64,000 bases of DNA. Source: Dipetalonema caudispina (Eukaryota; Nematoda; Chromadorea; Rhabditida; Onchocercidae). The notes under the pieces are model-generated. The model worked only from the letters and a program-made list of their open reading frames with translations, was not told the origin of the DNA and searched no databases. The stretch covers positions 59,051-123,050 of the forward strand of contig JABVXV010000183.1 in the NCBI GenBank assembly GCA_013365325.1, read 5' to 3'. The translations under genes and the position numbers were made by a program. Below, one piece after another: positions 24,040 to 49,420 of the stretch; position 1 is the first letter of the stretch, and each line of letters begins with the position of its first letter.

Positions 24040-24720
24040 ATTATATATATATATGTATACAATATATGTATGGGTATAAATTATATATATACATATAATT
24101 TGTGTAATATATGTGCATGTATGTATGTGTGTATGCGTGTATGTGTGTAGGTGTGTATGTATGTGTGTATGGATATATGCGTGTATGTGTATGTGTATAA
24201 TGCGCTCTTCTGGAAGATGCAAAAAGAGAAGTACGTGATAAGGATTCGGACATTCCGTTGGATGAGGAAGGGAGAGGGAGGCACTTGCCAGTAGTAAGGC
24301 CACGTGTCCTACTCGCCGTGTCATGTTTGTCCTCTCTTTAAGTTATTCCTGATCCTTTCTCCGTCTATTCCGGCTATGCTGTTATTCCCTTCCTTACTTT
24401 TGCTATTGTCTCACATACACACAGACGCAAACATACATACATAATACACCAATTTTTCTATCAATGCCTGTTCATCATTGATGTCGTCGTCGGCGTCGTT
24501 GTCGTCGCCGCCGCCGCCGCCATCCCCTGTCGACATTTTGACGAACAAGATATAAGTTCAGGAAGGCAATGCCGTTTTTTGTGTGTGCGCGCATTTGTAT
24601 GTGTGTTAGTGTGTGTGTGTATATGTGTATGTGTGTGTGTGTGTGTGTGTATTTATGTTGGTGTATGTAGATGTGTGTGTATGTGTGTTTATGTTGGTGT
24701 ATGTAGGTGTATGTGTAAAT
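24040..24720. repeat. Alternating TA/TG microsatellites with an intervening GTC/GCC run
   Basis: Long (TA)n, (TATG)n and (TG)n tracts occupy about 24040-24200 and 24590-24715, and a GTC/GCC triplet run lies at 24481-24521. Open frames over them (Thr-His or Tyr-Ile repeats) are repeat artefacts. Confidence 0.85.
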
Positions 24721-25274
24721 GAAACTGTTCTATTTCCATTTCAGTACCGTCAAGCATTAGGCGTATCTTGTTTTTCTCTGTATTTTTATGCTTTGTGAAT
24801 CTTTCATGTAGTTTTACGATGATTCTTCATATTCACGTCTCATAATCACCTAATGGCATATACGTACACCTGGTATTTATGGCTAATCTTCCCCATCTAA
24901 CCGACTGATTCGTTCATGCTGAAATTTCTGGAAGTTTACGTAATATTGTCTTTTTTATCGTAACACTTTGTTAGCGCTTTGTTTGTATTCGAAAACAGTG
25001 AACAGATTGTTTGGAATCTTACCACCGATCATTCTGTATGACTCATTATCAGCGAATGTAAGAATTTTTTGGCTTATTCCAAAATTGCGTAATTTTTAAT
25101 ATACTGTTGATAAGCTAGATTTTCCATGCCTTATGCGTATGCGCGTGTTTGTTGTGTACTTTGTGCTGCTAACATTCGTGTCATTTTGATCATTTTTTTC
25201 TCGTGTCGTTGCAAGATGGAATACAGTTTTGATAATGTTGCTACTGTGACTGATGTTTTATTGTTCATTTTCAG

Positions 25275-25361
25275 TACCGCTTCTCACCAATGGATCCGCG
25301 AAAATGTAGTCTGTTTAATTTCATTCCAGGTTCACGATTGGTAGAGAGGCATAGTTTGTGA
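25275..25361 (+). CDS. Candidate terminal exon, gene unknown
   Basis: The acceptor ATTTTCAG precedes TAC CGC TTC..., which runs 28 codons to TGA (YRFSPMDPRKCSLFNFIPGS then RLVERHSL) with a balanced amino-acid composition. A second piece at 24745-24798 begins with the same context (ATTTCAG|TACCG) and stops after 17 codons. They could be alternative 3' exons of an unassigned plus-strand gene. Confidence 0.25.
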   Translation, partial: YRFSPMDPRKCSLFNFIPGSRLVERHSL

Positions 25362-26190
25362 CTGTGGAATTCATTGATACCTTCCCTTGTCTTCTTGGAT
25401 ATGGACTGTCGGGTCGTCATTTCTTCTAACGGATTTTAGCAAAATTCCGGAAAACTGTTGCAACAACTAAAAGCTTGATTTTGCTATTATGCGCTGATTC
25501 GGTTTGTAGATTTCATTTACTTGTTAACTGAAAATGAAAGCGAAAGGGGCGATATTTCGTTTGGGGAAGAAGTCCAATTTTCAATTTCACGACGCAAAGA
25601 AAGGAAACGAAAACTTTCAACTTTTAAATTATTAAGATTTTTGATGGATATGGGGTAAAAATCATAAGTAACGGTGAACAAAACTTAGAATAAAATTTAC
25701 CTTGAAAATCTTGTCATACTATTGTAGCTTATCACGCTGATACACTTTATTGTTATTTATGATATTTTCTATGCAAAATTTGTTGAGTGTCGAGAATTAG
25801 CTAATATGTGATGTTTGATTTTTCATAAAATTTGATTTTTTTTTTTCATAACGGAAATTTGATTTTTCATAACATTATCAGATTGCCCAAATTAAAATTT
25901 GAACATCAAACGAAATTTTCACTCCTAATCAATGAAGATATTTCCTTTTTTAAGCTATCGATTTGCTGTTTGCGCTATTTTTTCTCGCTATTCCGTTTTC
26001 CGCTGCCATTTGCATCACTTTTGCTGCGATTTTGCCATTGTGTTAATTTCACTAATAATTTTACTGTTTTGCTGATCGGCAACTTGCTGAGTGCGCGTCA
26101 CTATAACTGTACGTGGTACTCGGTATTTCACGCGACGATTACGCAAAACCGGCAAAACTGTTCATTTTACGGGCAGCCAAAACGGCCCCG

Positions 26191-41920
<15,730 letters not shown>

Positions 41921-44900
41921 TCCCATGAACGATAGTTTTATCACGATCATTATCGTTATCACTATTAGCATCACTATCGTTATTATCTCTTTTCATTTAT
42001 AAAGTTCTTAGGTGTAAGCTTGTAACAAATGCCTTTTCAAATATTCATTGCGATTACGTTCCAGCTTGATATTACTTGCTTCAGTTTCAGTTATAATTAC
42101 TACTGCTTTCACTATTGTAACAGCTACTACTGATAACGACTAATGCTACCGTAACTGCTATTATCAGTGTTATAGCAGCTACTGTTATAACTACTGTTAC
42201 TCGGTGTTGCTGTTTTTTTTTTTTTTTTTCCTTTTTTTTGTTACTGTTTTTGTTTTAAAAGAAAAAAAAAAACAAACAAAAGGTGTGTTATTGGCTTGTG
42301 GTGTGATCTGTTGGATTTTCCTAAATTCGGCGATGTGAGACACACAATGTAGCATGGGTCCAAGCTGTCGGACTAGTTGACACGGTTCAATGTATTTTTC
42401 ACCTTTTGCATATCTGTGATAACGGGTCATTAACGGTTCTTAACGTTCAATAACGTTATCATCACGTGAAAGTATTTTGGTTTGTTTCGTTCGTTCGTTC
42501 ATTATTTGTTCTCCCTTCCCCTATTTTGACGGGAAATTTTTGTAACATTCTTCCATTTTGTAGGTTTTGAATGGAGATGATATTAATTTCATTTTCTTCC
42601 AGTATCTCAGTTCATCTTTGTGAAAACCAAATTTTTTCGACACTTTAAATTGTGGTTATTTTTATATCGGAATTTCGAAATTGCACAACGATACACTTTT
42701 AAGGTTTCCAATTCTTCATCTCTTTGATGCGACCCAAAGTCCTTTGTTTTTGGATAAGAATGGGAATAGAATAGATGAATTAGCTTTGGCTTTTTCGAAG
42801 GAAATCATTTTTTTGAAAGAATAGGTTTGAAATCTGTGAAGTCATTATTCATGCCCATCCCTGCAAGGATTCATTTTTTCTTTTCACGTCCTGTGTTGTG
42901 ATGTCTTATTAGCCTAGTTTCTAGTATGTCAATATCCAGGTGAAATAATTATCCATCCATGGTGAAATTTCTCTTTATTTCTGGTTTTGAGATCTGTAGT
43001 GCAACTTCATCTGAATTATGCTTGGCTTTAATATGTTGGAAAATTTGTCTAGTCTTTTTATTTATTTATTTTTTTCACTATTAATGTTTGCTCCCCGTGG
43101 AATATTTGGTTTATAAAGAGATAAGGATTAAGTTTGTCATTTAATTAAAGTTAGTGAAATGCAAACATTTTGAGCAAGGGATAAACAAATCTCAAATTGG
43201 GCTTTGTTTTCTCAAAAAGTGACTCTTCAGGTTTTTTGATTTTTAGTTCAATCCTTTGCATGTAATCATCATCGCCTCGTCGCTGTGGCCGTCATCATCA
43301 TCACTGTCATATTTATGACGAGAAGAGAAAAGCTTAATCTTTGATTAGAAACGTGTGCGTCTGTTAATTTCACGCGATGCGTTTGGTTGCTTTTTTCCAA
43401 ATTGAAGATTGAATCGGTTGGTTCTGATAATAATAACGATAATGATAGTGATCCGTTAATGCATCTTCTTACCAATCATTATTAGTGAATTGAATAACTG
43501 ATTAATTGTCATTATTCCTGTTATTTTGCTGCCGTTCAACTTTTTGATCACTTGTTCCGGTTTTTTTCGTTTTCAGTTAATCAGTTACACAAATAATTGA
43601 GTAACTTTATGTATGAAACATTTTAAATCTTCGAAAGAAAACGGTTTTTTATCTCCTTTTTTTTACTACTTTCATCGTCCAGAAATTTTCGAGTATTTTT
43701 TTGCAAACAAATTTTGGGGTGCATCAGCATTACAAACTTCCTGATGTCCACCATTCCTTTCATTGAAGGAAGCTTGTATTTTGCATCGGAAGCAAATTTC
43801 CCAAATAGATCCAACAAGCGATTTCCCCTGACATTGTTTTTTCAAACAATTCACTATTCGTTTGACATTTATGACTTTGCTTCTTGTGAAGAAAGAAAAA
43901 TATTTCTTTTTTCTTTCTATAGCATCCTGCCAAAATTTTGGTTTTATTAAATAACAATGAGATGTTCGAATTGCTATCGTTACCCTAATGGTATGATATT
44001 AACAATGGAACTTTGTTCAGATTTTGAATGTATTACAGGGATAAAATACTATAAATTATCAGCCAAACTGTATGGTAAGAACGGTAACAAACCATTGCAT
44101 GTAAAAATTAGGAAATTTTTCACGAAATTTGAATATATCAAAAAAGAGGAAACAAAAATGGTTGAGGGATGGACGAAAGAGAAAGGAAGGGAATTGCAAA
44201 AGTTTGTCAAATTTGTTATCCGATTTAAACAGTGAAAAGAGAAAAAGCAATATTTTTGCTCACTGCTCATAATATATATTTTATTATTATTTCTTCTCTT
44301 TCATTTGTTTCATTACTCATTTCACTGTTTTGGTGATATAATATGGTTATATTATTGGCATTGACGTAGGCGCTATTATTACATGGCTTACTTTTTTCTT
44401 CAAATTTTTTTTCCTATTTTTGACCTTTAGGTGCAATTGTTATGACATATACATATATATATCTTCCCAAGGAATTATTAATTTTTCAACATTGATTTAG
44501 GCATATTTGTCATCAAATAAAAGATTTCTCTCTTGGAATTAATTCTTTTTCTAAATTTTTTGTAAAATTTCATCAATACGAAAATTTTTATTTTCTTTCT
44601 CATTTTCATTGATTTGCTTCGTGTTTCCTTCCCCCTTCCTTGTCATGGTAGTAATTACTTTATCCACAATTACATTTGTGGTTAATAATTACTACCGATC
44701 TGTTTATCAAAGAATCTATTCCTTAAATATTATTTGTTGTTTTTCTTTTCTTTTATCATCCTTTTATTTCTCACTGCACATATTACTGTGTACATTTTCT
44801 TCTTCAATTTTCAAAGATTTCTTTTGTCTAAAGTCTAGCATTGGTTACTATTCGCTCACGTGCCATTTCACCCTTTCCTTTCCTTCTGGACACAAATATT

Positions 44901-45584
44901 TTTGAATTTTAAGGCAGTATAGAACATATGTGAATTCTTCCCCCATAATAAAGTTGTCTTTTAGAATAAGAGAATTTCGAATTGCTTTTCAAAACTACCT
45001 AACAATTCTAGTTTTCTCTTTTGGGGGGGAGGGGAGGGGGTGTTCCGTTGATTAAGAATGTATTGATTAGATTGGCTGGATTGAGAAGGCCTAAATTTAT
45101 GATGGCAAGGTGGAAATGATTAAATATCATGTCGGGACTTCTTTATCCTGATTTTCGAGATGTCCATTCACTGTGAAGCTACATGAAATCTTTACGAAAT
45201 TTTGTCCTTTAACCGTTCTCTCTGTTTGTTCGATCAGTTATGGCGATATTCCATATTGAATGAATATTCATGATAAGAATTTTGTTCATAATTTTTACTT
45301 TGCATTATTAAGCTCTGTTGTCAGTTTTTTCCCTTCTATGCTGCAAATCCACAATATATGTCTGTGTGCGTGTTCTTTTTTCCTTTTATTTTATAGTTTG
45401 GACAAGAAAAAATTTTTTTGTCATTTTGATTTTATTATTATTACTATTGTATGACAATTATATTTTGCATAAACGCTACGACAAAATCTAATTTTATAAT
45501 ACTTTTCCAAGTGAGCTACAAAATTTACCATCGAAATGTGCACAGAACCGGCCAAGAAAAAATTTAAGGAAAGGTGGTAAGGAT
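41921..45584. other. Spacer downstream of egl-30
   Basis: No exon is supported. Contents are the egl-30 3' untranslated region, cryptically simple triplet-rich stretches (about 41935-42000, 42080-42215, 43265-43315, 43428-43490), poly-T runs and a G-rich tract at 45023-45040. Confidence 0.6.
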
Positions 45585-46095
45585 TCAAACCAGAAGTTTT
45601 TGTAATATAAAATAGGAATTACTTGGGACAGCGGAGTAAAGTACCATAATTACAACGAAAAGAGATGCAAGATTTAGAAATTTCAAATGCATATGTCGAA
45701 GCACGTCCGATAAATGAATAAATCTGGAAAACCGTGGCACACTCCAAGGTATACTTTTTCGTGACTGGGAAATTTGCAAGTAATCAAAATTTTCAAAGCT
45801 TGCGGAATACACCGACCCTCGGTCACAGATGAAATCCGGCTGCTTCAGTAAGGTGTTGATGTTCATTGTTCTAATTTCGGTTTTTCGATCGGAACAATCT
45901 GGATCATTCTCAGAAAAATGAGAATTCAAAACTGCTGGAATGTAAGAGATTCGAAAGCCACGTGACTCAAACTGGACTTCCGTTCTTTTCGATAATGCAG
46001 TTGGAAGAGATCACTAGAGTGCAATGATTAGCAATATTGCAAGTACTACAAGCTAAGAAAACAATACTATCCCTCTGAATTCCAAAGGAATGCAT
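45585..46095 (-). CDS. Candidate small single-pass membrane protein
   Basis: A two-exon model begins with ATG at 46095 (MHSFGIQRDSIVFLACSTCN), uses a GT donor after 45978 and a TTCCAG acceptor before 45934, and runs to TGA at 45585, about 155 residues. The second exon is open for 116 codons, unusually long for this AT-rich DNA, and has a balanced composition. A hydrophobic segment near the C-terminus (LASLFVVIMVLYSAV) suggests membrane insertion. The 43-base intron is short. No family is recognised. It lies 305 bases downstream of rpl-27 on the same strand. Confidence 0.35.
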
Positions 46096-46399
46096 AATTT
46101 TGTTGATGACTTTATATTTTATATATTAATGAAATTAACAATCACAACGTAAATATGAAGTATTTAAGAAGGCGATGATACATGTGATATTACTGCTATT
46201 CAAGTGTGGCTATCGCGCAATGTATCATATTTATAGGGACACTGCTTACAAAAACAATTAGTAATAGCAGAATCTACAGCAACAATTCAAATTCAACATG
46301 TTTTACGCCAATCTGAGAAGCCGACCGTATGACTACACCACCAACAAAATCTTCATTCTTATATTACTAGTGAATCAACAAAATAATGATAAAACATTT

Positions 46400-48406
46400 T
46401 CAAAAGCGTAATTTAGTGAAGAACCATCTATTCTTGCCAGTTTTGTATCGTTCTTCAAACTTTGTCTTTACTTCCATCCGCGCTCGTCGTTTTTTCCCAG
46501 GTTCTTTCAAAACGTCTTTGTTGACCAAATTCTTGTCTAATAATACATCGACCGAATATCTAAAAGTTAGGTATAACAGATCATGTGTGTGAATGCCTCT
46601 TCAACGGTTGGTCACAATATCTGTACAAAACGAATTCTATTTGAATTTTTTGCGCTATATAACACAAAAGATAGACCAAAGAGAACATTCATGCTGCACC
46701 CCTTCTGTCAATTGGTTTAAAAAATCGTCAAGTCAAATCCGTGACTCGAGAGAGGGAAAACAGCACCAACAAATATGCGTCAGAGTTAAAAAGCTTGGCC
46801 CACATGGCGAATCAATGGATTTTTTTCGGGCATAACTTGCTCATCATTCGCATGGCTTTTATAGATTGTGTAAACCAAACTTGGTCCTTTCTAAATAACT
46901 GAAATATCACTGTTTAAAATTGCCCTTGATTAGGTTGCAAATGTTCATTAATATAAACATCGACAGTATTTAAAGCAGTTTGCAGGATTCTAGAATTCTC
47001 CACATGAACGTCCAGAATAAAAACAGAAATCTGGAATATCTTCTTTGTCCTTATAAGTATTTTGCCCCATATACTAAAACTGGATTTACACAGTACCAAA
47101 TATAGCACTTCATTTGCTCAAATTTTACCCCAATTTACCAAGCGATGAGATGACAACCATTATGCACGTACAATGAATAACCTTAATTTTTATTAATATT
47201 TTCTAATATTCGAAAAAAAAAAAAACAAGTACTGGGAATTGTAAGTATCATAAGTGAAAACAAACCGAGTTGGGAGCAAGTTGGAATAGCTAGCAATACC
47301 AACAAATGGACGTAATTTACTTCTGCTCTTGATTTTTTTCTTGCCCATCCGTTTTGTTACCTGGAATTATGTTCGTTTTTTCCTTTTATAGGAAACCTAT
47401 CATAAACAGACTAATGCTAACGTTCTGTCGCCTTGTCACACAATTCCGAATATCCCCAGTAAATCAGAGAGATATCCTTACATTTCTTCAAATCAAAGAC
47501 TTGACAAATTGGTAGCTTAAAGTTTCAGTTATGTAACTTGCATTACGCAAGAAAAAAACTTTTATGCCAAATCGTTTGGGGGTTGAGAGTAACATAAAGA
47601 CATAATCTGTAAATGTCAAATCAACAACGGTTTGTGCTAGAAATCATTCCTACATAGCAAAGTCATACAAGTTAGTCGACTGGGAACTGTGAAAAAAGAA
47701 TTAACAGAGATAAGTCAGATTCAAAAAGCTTTGGGCACATGGAAATCAGTGGATCTTTTCGGGTATAGCTTCCTTATCATTTAAACGACTGTTGTGCTTT
47801 ATGGAAACCAATTATCAGACTGTTTCATCATATTGACGTCTTATATAATTATATATTGTTCTCAGTTTAAGTCAGAAGTTGAAATCAATTTAAGAATACA
47901 CGGACTTCTAGCAAAGTTTCCCTTTAATACATTTATTCCAACAGCGATTTTATGTGTGATGAAAATTCGGATAAAAAAATTCCATAAAAGATTTGAATGC
48001 ATTGCTTATCCTCTTGGTTTAAATCTACGCGAAATGATGCATATGTGATCCCTACTAGAAATTGTCCTGGAAGGAGAATAATTTGCATATGTCGTAGTAA
48101 CATAATATCGACCAAGAGCTAGATTATTATGAAAGTTATTGTAATGAAATAATTATGGGGAATGCAAATTACATAGCAATTGCCATGCTAATATATCCCC
48201 TTTTCCACTTTTTTTTTTTTTTTTTTGACAATTATTTAAAGTAAACCAACCAATAGTGGATACTTATCAATGCCAGCAATTAACGCATGACTATATGCAC
48301 GATCAGATGAACCTTCATCATACGCTTTTACGATGATTGCTTTTCGACCAGCAAAACGCCCACCCAATACCAATACAACTTTCCCGGGTTTCATTATCTT
48401 CCCCAT
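46400..48406 (-). CDS. rpl-27: 60S ribosomal protein eL27
   Basis: Three exons (48406-48251, 47360-47266, 46559-46400) join in phase to 136 residues, the usual eL27 length. Diagnostic stretches include [53 protein letters not shown] and the C-terminal [19 protein letters not shown]. It is a structural protein of the large cytoplasmic ribosomal subunit. The TTG|GTTGGT donor of exon 1 is weak but restores the conserved KYPxxV junction. An acceptor (AATTTCAG) lies 16 bases before the ATG, consistent with trans-splicing. Both introns are long for a ribosomal protein gene, and each contains a copy of a dispersed repeat also found in the neighbouring LSG1 gene. LSG1 lies 1 kb upstream on the same strand. 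Confidence 0.95.
46600..47160 (+). repeat. Dispersed repeat copy in rpl-27 intron 2
   Basis: The core starts at about 46778 (CGTCAGAGTTAAAAAG) and includes AATCAATGGAT and CGGGCATAACTTGCTCATCA, then GTTGCAAATGTTCATTAA about 100 bases later. Related cores occur at 47711 (rpl-27 intron 1) and 51117 (LSG1 intron 6). The outer limits are approximate. Confidence 0.6.
47640..47900 (+). repeat. Dispersed repeat copy in rpl-27 intron 1
   Basis: The core near 47711-47785 matches the copy in intron 2: GTCAGATTCAAAAAGCTTTG, GGGCACATGG, CAGTGGATCTTTTCGGG and ATAGCTTCCTTATCATT. Limits are approximate. Confidence 0.55.
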
Positions 48407-49420
48407 TTTAGGAACTCTTATCCTGAAATTATCGAACCATGGAGGATAATAACGTAGTTATAATAATAGCGAAGTACGTAAGCTCACGTTCCCGAAACAT
48501 ATTTCAATTACGAATAATTTAATATCACGCAAGTACGATCAGCACAGAAAACACAACACCACCGAAGACTATCCCCACTCCTACCACTTACAATTCCATT
48601 TGGTTCTACCTAATCGACCGTTTCTTTATACTACAGACCATGTGCCTGATCACATCAAATTACCCACAATGCAAAATCAAATCCCGTCTGAGATCCTTGA
48701 TTTCATGATATTCACTGCTTAGGTCGCAGTACTTGCAATGTATGCATTATCATACGGAGAACTGTAGATAAAGCGGTATCATAAGTATTTTAGTTGTCTT
48801 TCCATGGAAAATAAATGTTTAATTCTTTAAGGACTTAGTACAGTAGTAAATCTAAAATATCTCACATCCGGAAATCAGACATGTTTAACAACGGACAACT
48901 CGCTAATATCAAGAATAGGACTCTTCGTAATTGTAGGTATGTCCATGACACGACTTTTCGTCGGAATCAACCCCCCCGATATACTTATATAATGTCGCTT
49001 GGGAAATAATTTTTGTAGAAATCGGAATAGCCTATAAGGACACAAGATCTGATGTTACCAATGCATCTAGCACTGAAACTGCGAAAATGTTTCGGAAATT
49101 GCAATCTAATGTAACAAAGCAAGCTTACTATATTTCCTGCTTGTCAAATATCATAGAGAAGGTCCTGAAGATTTGCGACAGAAATTTGGAGAATAGGGAG
49201 CAATACTTTCACAAATGCACAGAAATCATTAATTTACAGACTTTATTGACAAACAGCGAGAACAATTATTAGGTTTGGAAGGACGCTGTTAAGGTAATTG
49301 TGCTCAACTGTAGATGCAATAGTATCAGAGTAATGTTGGGATTCGTGAGTGCGTAAACAACCAGAATCTCTGAACTTTTGACATTCGAATAATTTCTTTA
49401 TTGAATGGGAATATTTCAGC
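48407..49420. other. Spacer between LSG1 and rpl-27
   Basis: About 1 kb of AT-rich DNA between two same-strand genes. It contains the LSG1 polyadenylation signal at 49402-49397 (minus) and the rpl-27 leader acceptor near 48423. I see no coding exon. Confidence 0.6.
49397..49402 (-). terminator. LSG1 polyadenylation signal AATAAA
   Basis: The canonical hexamer on the minus strand lies about 20 bases past the LSG1 stop codon at 49421. It is the nearest such signal. Confidence 0.6.

Larger units (their letters stand above)
20839..26190. other. Spacer between emr-1 and egl-30 with unassigned exon-like pieces and simple repeats
   Basis: This 5.3 kb has no confidently assembled gene. It holds exon-like fragments on both strands around 22.0-23.1 kb, two fragments starting with TTTCAG|TACCG (24745 and 25275), a tRNA-like stretch (about 23404-23530) and several alternating purine-pyrimidine tracts. 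The egl-30 promoter should lie at its right end. Confidence 0.5.

Noticed and set aside
24041..24324. Overlapping Thr/His/Tyr-rich ORFs
   Set aside because: They translate alternating TA/TG microsatellites; all three frames are open because of the repeat.
45385..45440. Poly-T-driven hydrophobic ORFs in the 42-45 kb spacer
   Set aside because: Phe/Ile/Leu runs follow from T-rich DNA and carry no splice or motif support.
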